64,000 nt of DNA from an uncultured Solirubrobacterales bacterium (lineage in GTDB: Bacteria > Actinomycetota > Thermoleophilia > Solirubrobacterales > JACPNS01): the NCBI GenBank assembly GCA_937128795.1, contig CAKZMQ010000010.1, forward strand, positions 38,768 through 102,767, read 5' to 3'. Both the position numbers and the translations under genes were made by a program. How positions within the stretch are numbered: position 1 is the stretch's first letter; the number at the start of each line of letters is the position of its first letter. Of the stretch, positions 27,023 through 35,263 are shown piece after piece. The notes beneath the pieces were generated by a model. That model was not told the origin of the DNA. It worked only from the letters and a program-made list of their open reading frames with translations, and did no database searches.

Positions 27023-27652
27023 GTGTCTGACTCTCTTATGCAGAACTTGATCTCAAAACTGATCGCCGCAGCGATATCTGCGGCCGTCGTCCTCCTCTGG
27101 TGGCCGATCATCATGAGCGTGGACGGTCCCTCGTCGTGGGCACTGCGTGCCGTCGCATGGACGCTTCTATTCGAGGTGGTGCATGCACTGCTGACTCCGA
27201 TCGAGCAGACGATCTGGGACAAGTTCAAGTCGGCGCGAGGCTTTGCCACGCGGTTGCTCAAAGTTCGTAGCCGTCTATACGCCGACGAAGCCTCGCCGCG
27301 CCGACGCGCCTTCTCGCACGCCGCGGTGGTCCTGCTGGTCGCAACCGTTCCGCTCGGTTTGATCGTCAACGGTCCCGCCCCGACAAAGCAGGAGCCGATT
27401 GTCGTGCATGAGCGCCCGAGCACGAAGATCGTCCGCGAGACCAAGTTCGTGTACGTCGATGCGGGCGGGACGACAGTGCCAACTGACGGCGCGCAGCAAA
27501 GGACGCCGCAACAGAAGACTGCTGAGCGACCAAAAAAGCAGTCTCCGAAGAAGACGCCCGTCCAGAACGCGGATCCAGTGAAGCAGCCCGAGCCGAGTGC
27601 GCCCGCCGGAGCCGTTCCTGACGCAGTGCCCGCACCCGTGTCTGACGGTTGA
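27023..27652 (+). CDS. Membrane protein with Pro/Lys-rich tail, function unknown
   Basis: A protein of 209 residues from GTG 27023, or 204 from ATG 27038. The N-terminal half has three hydrophobic segments (ISKLIAAAISAAVVLLWWP, ALRAVAWTLLFEVVHALL and AAVVLLVATVPLGLIV). After residue ~115 the chain becomes hydrophilic, with runs of Pro, Lys, Gln and Ala, as expected for a disordered linker outside the membrane. No family is recognised. It stands alone between a divergent VOC gene and an ABC operon. Confidence 0.62.
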   Translation: MSDSLMQNLISKLIAAAISAAVVLLWWPIIMSVDGPSSWALRAVAWTLLFEVVHALLTPIEQTIWDKFKSARGFATRLLKVRSRLYADEASPRRRAFSHAAVVLLVATVPLGLIVNGPAPTKQEPIVVHERPSTKIVRETKFVYVDAGGTTVPTDGAQQRTPQQKTAERPKKQSPKKTPVQNADPVKQPEPSAPAGAVPDAVPAPVSDG

Positions 27653-27724
27653 CGCGCCGCGCGGGTCGCGGCGCCGCCAGCCTAGGTGAACCGCGAATAC
27701 TTCATAAAGTATAGTCCCGGCCGC

Positions 27725-28516
27725 ATGCCGTCCGAGTCCACCATCGCAACCGCCGCCAATGCGCTTCAAGTGACCGATCTGGTCAAGCGCTACGCCACCG
27801 GCGTCGAGGCCCTCAAGGGCGTCTCGTTGGAAATCCAGCCGGGTGAGTTCTTTGGGCTACTTGGGCCCAACGGTGCGGGCAAGTCAACGTTGATCCACTG
27901 CGCGACGGGACTGGCTCAGCCGACCTCGGGCAGGATCGAGATCTTCGGAAACGATGCGATCAAGAACTACAAGCTGGCGAGGATGGGCGTCGGTTTGGCT
28001 CCGCAAGAGCTGAACCTCGACTGGTTTCTCACACTCGAGGAGTCGCTGGATTACCACGGCGGCTACTTCGGAATGCCCAAGAAGGAGCGTCGCGAGCGCA
28101 CGCGCGAGTTGCTCGAAACGTTTTCATTGAGTGAGAAGCGACATGAGCGCACGCGCACGCTTTCCGGCGGCATGAAGCGTCGACTGATCCTCGCCCGCGC
28201 GCTGATGCATCGCCCGCCGCTGCTGATTCTCGACGAGCCAACCGCCGGCGTCGACGTCGAGCTGCGACTCGAGTTATGGCACTACGTGCAGAAGATCAAT
28301 GAGGAAGGCACGACGATCCTGCTGACGACGCACTACCTCGAAGAGGCTGAGCAGCTCTGCAGTCGCATCGCTTTCATCAACCAGGGGGAAATCGTTGCCA
28401 CCGGCACCAATCAGGAAGTTGCCGAGCGCTTCGGCGTCAGCTCGCTCGAAGACGCGTACCTGGAGTTGGTCGGCCGCAAAGAGCTTTCGCGCGCGCACGT
28501 CGAACTGGAGCCCTAG
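27725..28516 (+). CDS. ABC transporter ATP-binding protein (ABC-2 export type)
   Basis: A protein of 263 residues. Walker A is GPNGAGKS (47-54), the signature is LSGGMKRRL near 144, Walker B is LLILDEPTAGVD near 160 and the switch histidine lies in TTHYLEEAEQL. It forms an operon with the permease 5 nt downstream. The family includes drug, lipid and polysaccharide exporters (DrrA/YadG-like). The start is ATG 27725, with TATAGT 9 nt upstream (leaderless). Confidence 0.93.
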   Translation: MPSESTIATAANALQVTDLVKRYATGVEALKGVSLEIQPGEFFGLLGPNGAGKSTLIHCATGLAQPTSGRIEIFGNDAIKNYKLARMGVGLAPQELNLDWFLTLEESLDYHGGYFGMPKKERRERTRELLETFSLSEKRHERTRTLSGGMKRRLILARALMHRPPLLILDEPTAGVDVELRLELWHYVQKINEEGTTILLTTHYLEEAEQLCSRIAFINQGEIVATGTNQEVAERFGVSSLEDAYLELVGRKELSRAHVELEP

Positions 28517-28521
28517 GTCTG

Positions 28522-29289
28522 ATGAGTCCAGATCAGATCCGCTTTATATCGTTGATCAGGCGGGAGGTCAACCGCTTCCTGAAGATCAAGCGGCAGACGC
28601 TTGGTGCGCCGCTGCTCGAGACGTTCCTCTACATCTCAGTGTTCGGTGCCGCGCTCGGCAGTCGGGTCGGGACGCTCCAGGGATTTGACTACGTCGTCTT
28701 CATCATCCCCGGTCTGATCATGATGTCGTGGGCGACGAACGCGTTCGCCAACACCTCGTCGTCGCTGCTCCAGCAGAAGTTTCAGCGTTCGATCGACGAC
28801 CAACTCTCCTCCCCGGCCGCGCCACACGAACTGCTGCTGGGCTTCTCGCTGGGCGGTTTCCTGCGTGGAATGATCGTTTCGTCGATCACCTTTCTGGTTG
28901 CCGTGCTGCTCGTCGACCTTCCCGTCGAGCACCCGTTTTTCTTGATTCCGTCGCTACTGCTCGTCGGATTCTTTTTCGCGCAACTCGGCGTGCTGATCGG
29001 ACTGCGCTCCGAGCAGTTTGACGACGTCGCCTTCTACCAGACGTTCATCATTCAGCCGCTGATCTTTCTCGGTGGTGTTTTCTATGCGGTCACACTGTTG
29101 CCGGAGCCGTGGGAGACGATCTCGCACTTCAACCCGGTCTACTACATGATCAGTTTGGTGCGATTCGGGTTCCTCGGGATCGAGGCCGTCGACGTGTGGC
29201 TCTGCTTCGGCGCGCTGTCTGCCGCGACGGCAGTGCTGTTCTCGGTCAATCTGCGGCTGTTTCGGCGCGGTTATAAATTGCGGGCATGA
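28522..29289 (+). CDS. ABC-2 family transporter permease
   Basis: A protein of 255 residues with six predicted helices. The C-terminal signature HFNPVYYMISLVRFGFLGIE is typical of ABC-2 permeases (DrrB/YadH type). It pairs with the ATPase immediately upstream to form an exporter of unknown substrate. The convergent PadR gene 17 nt downstream is a plausible regulator of the operon. Confidence 0.92.
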   Translation: MSPDQIRFISLIRREVNRFLKIKRQTLGAPLLETFLYISVFGAALGSRVGTLQGFDYVVFIIPGLIMMSWATNAFANTSSSLLQQKFQRSIDDQLSSPAAPHELLLGFSLGGFLRGMIVSSITFLVAVLLVDLPVEHPFFLIPSLLLVGFFFAQLGVLIGLRSEQFDDVAFYQTFIIQPLIFLGGVFYAVTLLPEPWETISHFNPVYYMISLVRFGFLGIEAVDVWLCFGALSAATAVLFSVNLRLFRRGYKLRA

Positions 29290-29306
29290 AGCAAAGGCCC
29301 GTCCGC

Positions 29307-29906
29307 TCAGATGCCGAAGTTGATCGGATCGCGCGGCGGTGGTTCGTCGGATCCGTCCTCTCGAGCGCGCAACACCTCGGCGATCCAGGCGCAGACTTTC
29401 GCGTTGTCGAGTTCATGCGCGATGCCCAGTAGGCAGGTCAAGTAGGGACCGATCGGGCCGCCGCTACTCAGAAACTCCTCGTGCGACTTGTCGGCTCGGA
29501 AAATCGCAACAAGTTGACGTAGCTGCTGGACGCGCGAATGCGCCTCGGCTGCACGCGCGCTGAGATCTTCGATCACCGCCTCGACGTCGGCCGAGTCAAC
29601 GGCGTAGAGCTTGACCATCATCTCGTCACGAATCACCGGACGGCGCGGCGCAGTTCGCGTGAACTCGTGGAGCGCCGTCCGGCCGGCGTCGGTCAATACG
29701 TAGACGCGCTTCTGCGGCCGATTGGACTGCTGCTGCAGCGTCCCCTCGATCAGGCCGCGATCGTCGAGCTTGTGAAGCTCGGTGTAGATCTGCTGCGACG
29801 ACGCTCGCCAGAAGTCCGACATTCCCGAATCGAAAACCTTCGAAAGGTCGTAGCCAGAGGCCGGACCAAGAGCGAGCGCCGCGAGCAGTGAATGGGCCAA
29901 TGCCAT
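29307..29906 (-). CDS. PadR-family transcriptional regulator
   Basis: A protein of 199 residues. The N-terminal winged helix is LAHSLLAALALGPASGYDLSKVF, with the PadR hallmark SGYDL and the wing LIEGTLQQQSNRPQKRVYVLT. A C-terminal dimerisation coiled coil covers about residues 95-150. PadR proteins commonly repress transporter or detoxification genes on ligand sensing. It lies between the ABC exporter and the hydrolase; either could be its target. CATAAT ends 8 nt before the ATG. Confidence 0.92.
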   Translation of the reverse strand: MALAHSLLAALALGPASGYDLSKVFDSGMSDFWRASSQQIYTELHKLDDRGLIEGTLQQQSNRPQKRVYVLTDAGRTALHEFTRTAPRRPVIRDEMMVKLYAVDSADVEAVIEDLSARAAEAHSRVQQLRQLVAIFRADKSHEEFLSSGGPIGPYLTCLLGIAHELDNAKVCAWIAEVLRAREDGSDEPPPRDPINFGI

Positions 29907-29940
29907 GGCGCTGGATTATGTCGCACCGACGGCGATTTGC

Positions 29941-30951
29941 TCAGCTGTTGGCCTCGATGTGTGCCAGCACTTCGCTGACAACCCGAGCGGTGGCCCGTTC
30001 AGGGACCCAGTGGCCGATGTTCTCGAGCGGTACAAATCGATACGGCGCGTCGACGTACTCTGCCGTTTTGTTTGCGGCGTCACGGCTGAAGGCGAAGTCT
30101 TTGTCGCCCCACATGTAGAGCGTCGGAACGGTCGACTTGCCGATCAGATAGCTGGCCGGCACCTCGTTGGCGTGATACCAGGAGAGCGCGGCGCGCATTC
30201 CCGCCGCGTTGCCGATCGTCTTCGCGTAGGTGCGTGCCTTGGAGTACGGAAGGCCCATTACGGACAATCCGAGTGCGAAGCCCTCGGGGCCGGCAATGAA
30301 CATCGCCCTCTCCAGGTCGGGGATTCGAACGAGCTTCAGATACGAGAGCATCAGGCTTTGCGGGCTCCACCAGTACTTCGCCGTCGTCTTGATCGCGTCC
30401 GGGTGCGGTGTCGAAAGGACTGACGACGATTTGAGCACTTGTGGCATTGCGCTGGAGACGCCCCACACGACGGCTCCGCCCCAATCGTGGCCGACGAGAT
30501 GGAACTTTTCGGCCCCTAGAACGATTGCCATCGCGACTGCGTCGACGGAGGATTTCTCGACGGTGTACTGCGAGCGATCGGTCGGCCTGGCGCCGGGTGA
30601 GTAGCCCCGCATGTTCGGTGCGACGGCGTAGTAGCCCCTCGCGGCAAGCTCGGGAAGGAGCTCAGCGAACGATTCGCGGCTTTGCGGAAAGCCGTGCAGC
30701 AACAGAACGAGGCGGTCTTGTTCGATCGCTTGCGGATCTCCCGCGGTGATCGCATCGAACGTCAGATGCCCGAGTTCTTCATCCGGGATTGTGATCTGTC
30801 TCTCGACGATCGTCGTCTCGCTGGCGACCGTTGTCGAAGCGAAAGCATCCGTCGCAGCAGCGGCGATAGCTGCCGCGAACAGCAAAATGGCGGCGGTGCT
30901 GAGCAGCGCGATGCGAGCGAGTGCAGAATAGGTAGTTTTTTGTTTAGTCAT
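29941..30951 (-). CDS. Exported alpha/beta hydrolase (epoxide hydrolase-like)
   Basis: A protein of 336 residues. A hydrophobic N-terminal signal (ALLSTAAILLFAAAIAAAATDAFA) indicates export. The hydrolase core has LLLHGFPQSRESFAELLPELA, the nucleophile motif GHDWGG (Asp as in epoxide hydrolases and dehalogenases) near residue 150, and a C-terminal His in ENIGHWVPERA. The substrate is unknown. The start is ATG 30951, 6 nt from the -10 box TATAGT; the TTG 15 nt upstream is not used. Confidence 0.87.
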   Translation of the reverse strand: MTKQKTTYSALARIALLSTAAILLFAAAIAAAATDAFASTTVASETTIVERQITIPDEELGHLTFDAITAGDPQAIEQDRLVLLLHGFPQSRESFAELLPELAARGYYAVAPNMRGYSPGARPTDRSQYTVEKSSVDAVAMAIVLGAEKFHLVGHDWGGAVVWGVSSAMPQVLKSSSVLSTPHPDAIKTTAKYWWSPQSLMLSYLKLVRIPDLERAMFIAGPEGFALGLSVMGLPYSKARTYAKTIGNAAGMRAALSWYHANEVPASYLIGKSTVPTLYMWGDKDFAFSRDAANKTAEYVDAPYRFVPLENIGHWVPERATARVVSEVLAHIEANS

Positions 30952-30977
30952 ATATTGACTATACAACTAATTGACTA
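30943..30977 (-). promoter_or_regulatory. Hydrolase promoter with repeated ATTGACTA elements
   Basis: The -10 box TATAGT (30963-30958) lies 6 nt before ATG 30951. Two direct copies of ATTGACTA (30954-30961 and 30970-30977, 16 nt apart) and an inverted TTTAGTCA (30943-30950) surround it, so a regulator could bind over the -10 box and start codon. The segment ATACAACTA (30961-30969) is identical to half of the ArsR operator at 25121. The PadR protein encoded downstream is one candidate regulator. Confidence 0.5.
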
Positions 30978-31001
30978 ACAAGTCCATTTTCCGTGCACGC
31001 C

Positions 31002-31029
31002 TTGACTTTGCGTCTGACCCATCTAATCT
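31002..31029 (+). promoter_or_regulatory. Promoter of tRNA-Arg(ACG)
   Basis: TTGACT (31002-31007), a 16-nt spacer and TAATCT (31024-31029) lie 10 nt before the first base of the tRNA, the expected distance for a stable-RNA promoter. Confidence 0.7.
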
Positions 31030-31039
31030 ATGCACCCTT

Positions 31040-31113
<74 letters not shown>

Positions 31114-31202
31114 CTAATTGTCTCGCCAGTTTGTGAGCATTTCGGAGGGCGTTCGTTCACGGCAATCGCAGCACCGGCATCAAACGAGGTATGAACAACG
31201 TG

Positions 31203-32168
31203 ATGAAGGCGATCGTCCAAACAAAGTACGGCTCACCCGATGTGCTGCGACTCGAGAATGTCGACATGCCCGTGGCGAAGGACGACGAGGTGCTGGTGGC
31301 GATCCGAGCGGCTGCCGTCAACATCGGCGACTGGCACGTGCTGCGGGGTGTGCCGTATGTCGTGCGCGCGGCGATGGGCCTGCGCAAACCCCGGCGAGCG
31401 GTGCCGGGACTCGACATCGCCGGAAAAGTCGAGGCGGTCGGAGCGAACGTCAAGCAGTTTCGACCGGGCGATGATGTTTTTGGCTGGTGCAATGGCGCCT
31501 TCGCTGAGTATGCGTGCACTGCGGAAGACAACCTCCTTCCCAAGCCGGCCAATCTCACTTTTGAGCAGGCCGCGGCCGTCGGAGACTCCGCGCTCACCGC
31601 GCTTGCCGCCGTTCGCGATCAAGGCAAAGTGCAGTCCGGGCAAACCGTGTTGATCAACGGTGCGTCGGGCGGTGTCGGAACGTTCGCGGTACAGATCGCA
31701 AAGGCGTTCAAGGCGAACGTAACCGGCGTCTGCAGCACCAAGAACGTCGAACTGGTCCGGTCACTCGGCGCCGACCAAGTCATCGACTACAAGAAGGAGG
31801 ACTTCACTCAGGCCGGGCAACGGTACGACGTTCTTATTGACCTGGTGGGGAGCCATTCGCTTTCGGACTGCAGACGGGTGCTGAGCCCTCGGGGCACGTA
31901 CGTGGTGGTCGGCGTCAAGGACATGGGCCGTTGGTTCGGCATGGGGCGACAGGCCAAAGCGCTACTGCTCGCGCCGTTCGTGCGCCAGCGGATGCGTGTG
32001 TTCGTCGTCAAACACAGCAGAGAGGATCTGACCGTCCTGAAGGAACTCGTCGAATCCGGAGGGATCGCGCCGGTAATCGACAGTCGCTTCACCTTGGAGG
32101 AGGTCCCCGACGCAATGCGCCACCAGGGCGAAGGACACCCTCAAGGAAAGATCGTCATCGCAGGGTGA
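31203..32168 (+). CDS. NAD(P)-dependent medium-chain dehydrogenase/reductase (quinone-oxidoreductase-like)
   Basis: A protein of 321 residues starting MKAIVQTKYGSPDVLRLE, the canonical N-terminus of this zinc-independent MDR subgroup. The coenzyme loop is NGASGGVGTFAVQIAKAF near residue 150. There are no structural zinc cysteines, consistent with NADPH:quinone reductase or enone-reductase relatives. I prefer ATG 31203 to ATG 31191 for the conserved N-terminus, and because TATGAA ends 7 nt before it. Physiological substrate unknown. Confidence 0.9.
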   Translation: MKAIVQTKYGSPDVLRLENVDMPVAKDDEVLVAIRAAAVNIGDWHVLRGVPYVVRAAMGLRKPRRAVPGLDIAGKVEAVGANVKQFRPGDDVFGWCNGAFAEYACTAEDNLLPKPANLTFEQAAAVGDSALTALAAVRDQGKVQSGQTVLINGASGGVGTFAVQIAKAFKANVTGVCSTKNVELVRSLGADQVIDYKKEDFTQAGQRYDVLIDLVGSHSLSDCRRVLSPRGTYVVVGVKDMGRWFGMGRQAKALLLAPFVRQRMRVFVVKHSREDLTVLKELVESGGIAPVIDSRFTLEEVPDAMRHQGEGHPQGKIVIAG

Positions 32169-32171
32169 AGT

Positions 32172-32206
32172 GCGAAGTGGCGCCCGGGCGCGTTTGATCA
32201 CTTCGC
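32172..32206. terminator. Hairpin at a convergent gene end, no U-tract
   Basis: GCGAAGTG (32172-32179) pairs with CACTTCGC (32199-32206), and the enclosed GCGCCCGGGCGC is itself self-complementary. The stem covers the last codons and stop of the minus-strand gene that ends at 32198. It probably helps end transcription from both sides. Confidence 0.45.
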
Positions 32207-32431
32207 GACGTCGTCTTGACTGAGCAGCTCGCGCGCCGTCGCTGCGTCGCTCTGCCGCACCAACACCTCGTGCGGCCCCCACGTTCCGACTCCGTCGCCA
32301 AATCCGGCTGTTCGGTCGGTCATGCGTGACATGCAGACGATCCCCTCGTCACGTAAAAGCGAGAGGATCATCTCGGCTTCGCCCTGCGACGAGGAGACGT
32401 ACACCACCACGGGTTCGTTCGGATCGCCCAT
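32198..32431 (-). CDS. Small DUF2007-like protein
   Basis: A protein of 77 residues, from ATG 32431. The pattern VVVYVSSSQGEAEMILSLLRDEGIVCMSR followed by GPHEVLVRQSDAATARELL matches the DUF2007 'putative signal transducing' fold, a ferredoxin-like domain of unknown role. TAGTGT lies 10 nt upstream. The frame is open to 32662, but that upstream part is antisense to the next gene and lacks family similarity. Confidence 0.75.
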   Translation of the reverse strand: MGDPNEPVVVYVSSSQGEAEMILSLLRDEGIVCMSRMTDRTAGFGDGVGTWGPHEVLVRQSDAATARELLSQDDVAK

Positions 32432-32599
32432 CTCCGAACGGACACTAGTTGCCTTCGGAGAGAAAAAAATCAGTGTGACTTGGCCCCGACGAAGCTCTGA
32501 TGCGCATGGTCGATGCGTCATCGACCGGATTGTCACGCGACGAATCGGCCGTGAGGACGTGCAAAGCGATCTACGAGAATCTTGCAACAATCCAAGCTG

Positions 32600-32836
32600 A
32601 TGGCCGACTTTCCACCAGCCGTATGCGATGTGCTCGACGCAATCGAGGCGCGTGACTGGCACGAGCTTGAACGGTTACTCGATCCGGCGGTTCACTGGAC
32701 GACCGCGATCGAGGATCAGCTGCACGGCCCGAGCGAAGTTGTCGAGGCCTTCAAGCATGACCCGCCGCCGTCGGCGCCGTCGTGGCACGAACTGAACGGT
32801 GGAAAGGTCGTGCGCTGGATTGAGTGCCCGGGCTGA
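32600..32836 (+). CDS. Short SnoaL/NTF2-like protein
   Basis: A protein of 78 residues, starting at ATG 32600 (TTG 32582 also possible). The N-terminal helix-turn VLDAIEARDWHELERLLDPAVHWT and the GPSEVVEAFKHDPPP segment look like the first half of an NTF2-fold protein. The usual family length is 110-140, so this is either a minimal member or a truncated copy. A full NTF2-like gene lies convergent just downstream. A GCAACAATCC sequence 8 nt before the ATG also precedes the gene at 52212. Confidence 0.6.
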   Translation: MADFPPAVCDVLDAIEARDWHELERLLDPAVHWTTAIEDQLHGPSEVVEAFKHDPPPSAPSWHELNGGKVVRWIECPG

Positions 32837-32858
32837 CTTCGGCCAGCTGTGACGTGGG

Positions 32859-33233
32859 CTACTCCTTGGCCAGGTGCGCGACCTTTGGCCCCATAGCCTC
32901 GGCCATCGCAATCACTCCCGAGAGCGGGCGCAGCATCACGGTGAAGTGAGCGATCTTGCCGTTGTCGTTCAGGCGCAGGATGTCTACGCCCTGCAGCTTT
33001 TTCTCACCGACGCGGGCGTCGAAAAAGAGTGTTGAGAATTCGTTTTTTTCGAGCTCGTCCGTGTAGACGAAGTCCTCGAACGTGTCCATCACGGCGCGAA
33101 GCACCTCGGTGACCGCTTCCTTGCCCGTGAACGGCTTGAAGGCAACGGGGCTGTGAAACTCGACATCGTCGGCGAGTAGAGCCGCCGCCGAATCGAGGTC
33201 GAGCTGTTCGACTGCTGTTTTGAATGCCTGCAT
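32859..33233 (-). CDS. SnoaL/NTF2-like protein
   Basis: A protein of 124 residues. The helix FKTAVEQLDLDSAAALLADDVEFHSPV and the C-terminal strand run GVDILRLNDNGKIAHFTVMLRPLSG are typical of SnoaL-like small-ligand-binding or isomerase folds. Function unknown. The start is ATG 33233: TAGGCT ends 8 nt upstream (leaderless). The longer frame upstream is antisense to nothing conserved and is rejected. Confidence 0.84.
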   Translation of the reverse strand: MQAFKTAVEQLDLDSAAALLADDVEFHSPVAFKPFTGKEAVTEVLRAVMDTFEDFVYTDELEKNEFSTLFFDARVGEKKLQGVDILRLNDNGKIAHFTVMLRPLSGVIAMAEAMGPKVAHLAKE

Positions 33234-33267
33234 GACGATCCAGCCTACCGGCCTTAGATCGGTTGGG

Positions 33268-35103
33268 CTAGGCGTAAAAGCCCTCAAGCACGTCCGCGTT
33301 GTGCTCCTCGATCACCTTGCGCTTCATCTTCATGCTCGGGGTGATCTCGCCGTCTTCGATCGTCAGGTCGCGCTCGAGGATGTGGAACTTCTTGATCTGC
33401 TCCCACGGGTTGAGCTTGCTGTTGAGCTGCTTGACGTGGCCGCTGATCAGCTCATTCATTTCGTTCGAGCTGACGATCTCGCCGTACGTCTTGCCTGCCA
33501 TGCCGTTGCTCTCGGCCCACAGCTCGACTGCGTCCGGGTCGAGGCTGATCAGCGCGGATACGAACTTGCGCTCGGCGCCGTGGACCATGATTTGGCTAAC
33601 AAGCGGGCAGATTCCCTTGAACAGGCCTTCCAGGTGAGTCGGCGCGACGTACTTGCCGCCGGAGGTCTTGAACAGATCCTTTTTACGGTCGGTGATCCGC
33701 ACGAATCCGTCGGCGTCGACCTCGCCGATGTCGCCGGTTGCCATCCAGCCGTCCCCGACCAGGGCTTCGGCAGTTGCCTCTTCGAGGTTGTGGTATCCGC
33801 GCATCACGCCCGGGCTACGCAGAAGGATCTCTCCATCCTCGGCGATCTTCAGCTCGGTTCCGGCCACGGGCCGACCGACCGAGCCGAGCTTGAAGGCGAA
33901 CGGCGTGTTCACGACCGACGCCGCCGAGGTCTCGGTCATTCCGTAGCCTTCGAGAATCAGCAGTCCTGCGGCATGGAACCACTCGGCGATTTCGAGCGAG
34001 AGCGGGGCGGCCCCGGAGACGAAGAAGCGAATGTTGCCGCCGAAGCGCTCGCGCACTTTTTCGAACACGAGCTTGTCGGCGAGCTTCACCTGAAACGCGA
34101 GCAGTGGCGGAACGGTCTTGCCCTCGCGCTCCAGACGCGAAGCCTTGATGCCAACGCCAAACGCCCAGTGGAAGATCTTCTCCTTCGGTCCACCCTCTTC
34201 TGCGACCATCGAAACCACTCGGCCGTGCGCCTTCTCGAAGATGCGCGGAGCGGCGCCCATGAACGTCGGCTTGACGATCGCCAAGTTGTCGACGATGTTC
34301 GGCACGCGACCATCGACGGCAGTCGCGAAACCGATTTCGAGCTGGGCGACGATCAGGAACTTGCCGAAAGCGTGAGCCAGCGGCAACCAGAGGAATTGCA
34401 GGTCGGCGTCGCCGATGAAGCCGGCGCTGGCAACGCCGCGCGCGACGTAGCACCAGCCATCGTTGCTGAGGCGAACACCCTTTGGGCGACCGGTTGTGCC
34501 CGACGTGTAGATCAAAGTCGCGATCGAATCGGGCGTCAATTCCGCGATGCGATCGTCAACCGTCGACGGGCTGGACGCGAGCAGGTCCGCGCCGAGCTTT
34601 TCGAGCTCGTCGAGGCCGATCACCCAGTCCCCGTCCGTCTCGCCGCTGAACGCGATCACCTTGGTCACCTGTGGCAACTCGCTGCGCGTCTCACGGAGCT
34701 TGGCGATCTGTTCGTCGTCCTCCGCGAAGACGACTACTGAAGCCGAGTCGGTGAGGATGTAGGAGACGTCGTCCGTCATCGTCGAGGGGTAGACAGTCGT
34801 GGTCGTGCCACCGGCCGAATTGATCGCGAGGTCGGCGAGCACCCATTCGAAGCGTGTTCCCGAGATGATCGCCACGCACTGCTCCACGCCGACGCCGAGC
34901 GAAATCAAACCCGCGGCGAGAGCGTCGGCGCGTTCGCCGACCTCCGCCCAAGTGACCGACTGCCAATTCTCGTTCTCGTCGGGAAAGCGGAACGCTTCGC
35001 GCTGCGCTGATTTCTCTACGCGCAACTTGAACATCTCGGCAACTGTCTTCGATCGGTTGTCGAGCGCTAGCCGTTGGTGGTCAGACATTTCTGCGACGGT
35101 CAT
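33268..35103 (-). CDS. Long-chain acyl-CoA synthetase (AMP-binding, FadD15-like)
   Basis: Activates fatty acids to acyl-CoA through an acyl-adenylate. The protein is 611 residues. The AMP-binding P-loop YTSGTTGRPKGV is at 199-210. The adenylate-site motif GYGMTETSAASVVN lies near 390 and GDIGEVDADGFVRITDRKKDLFKTSGGKYVAP near 480 carries the catalytic hinge. The length and C-terminus match the bacterial FadD15 group. AGGAG precedes the ATG at ribosome-binding distance. It fits with the desaturase, AlkB and crotonase genes in the window. Confidence 0.94.
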   Translation of the reverse strand: MTVAEMSDHQRLALDNRSKTVAEMFKLRVEKSAQREAFRFPDENENWQSVTWAEVGERADALAAGLISLGVGVEQCVAIISGTRFEWVLADLAINSAGGTTTTVYPSTMTDDVSYILTDSASVVVFAEDDEQIAKLRETRSELPQVTKVIAFSGETDGDWVIGLDELEKLGADLLASSPSTVDDRIAELTPDSIATLIYTSGTTGRPKGVRLSNDGWCYVARGVASAGFIGDADLQFLWLPLAHAFGKFLIVAQLEIGFATAVDGRVPNIVDNLAIVKPTFMGAAPRIFEKAHGRVVSMVAEEGGPKEKIFHWAFGVGIKASRLEREGKTVPPLLAFQVKLADKLVFEKVRERFGGNIRFFVSGAAPLSLEIAEWFHAAGLLILEGYGMTETSAASVVNTPFAFKLGSVGRPVAGTELKIAEDGEILLRSPGVMRGYHNLEEATAEALVGDGWMATGDIGEVDADGFVRITDRKKDLFKTSGGKYVAPTHLEGLFKGICPLVSQIMVHGAERKFVSALISLDPDAVELWAESNGMAGKTYGEIVSSNEMNELISGHVKQLNSKLNPWEQIKKFHILERDLTIEDGEITPSMKMKRKVIEEHNADVLEGFYA

Positions 35104-35141
35104 TGAAGCTCCTGATGCGGGAGTGGGGGCATAAGTCGTGT

Positions 35142-35168
35142 TGTCGAAAACTAGTCGAAAAGCGCGTC
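35142..35168 (+). promoter_or_regulatory. Predicted ECF42-type promoter upstream of the SDR gene
   Basis: TGTCGA (35142-35147), exactly 17 nt, then CGTC (35165-35168). The same arrangement precedes the ECF42 sigma-factor gene at 37950-37976, and 14 bases (TGTTGTCGAAAACT) are identical at the two sites. It points toward the SDR gene at 35264, leaving a leader of about 90 nt; that gene also has its own leaderless -10 box. Confidence 0.72.
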
Positions 35169-35263
35169 ATTTCACGCGATTCCGAAACGTCCTTCGTCCC
35201 AATACAACTACAGCGCCCGTGTATCACGCGCTGCTCGCGGCGGAGCGGCGTAGTCTCTCCAGA

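Noticed and set aside
30961..30969. A second ArsR operator at the hydrolase promoter
   Set aside because: Only one 9-bp half is present and no inverted second half lies at the right distance; kept only as a recurring motif.
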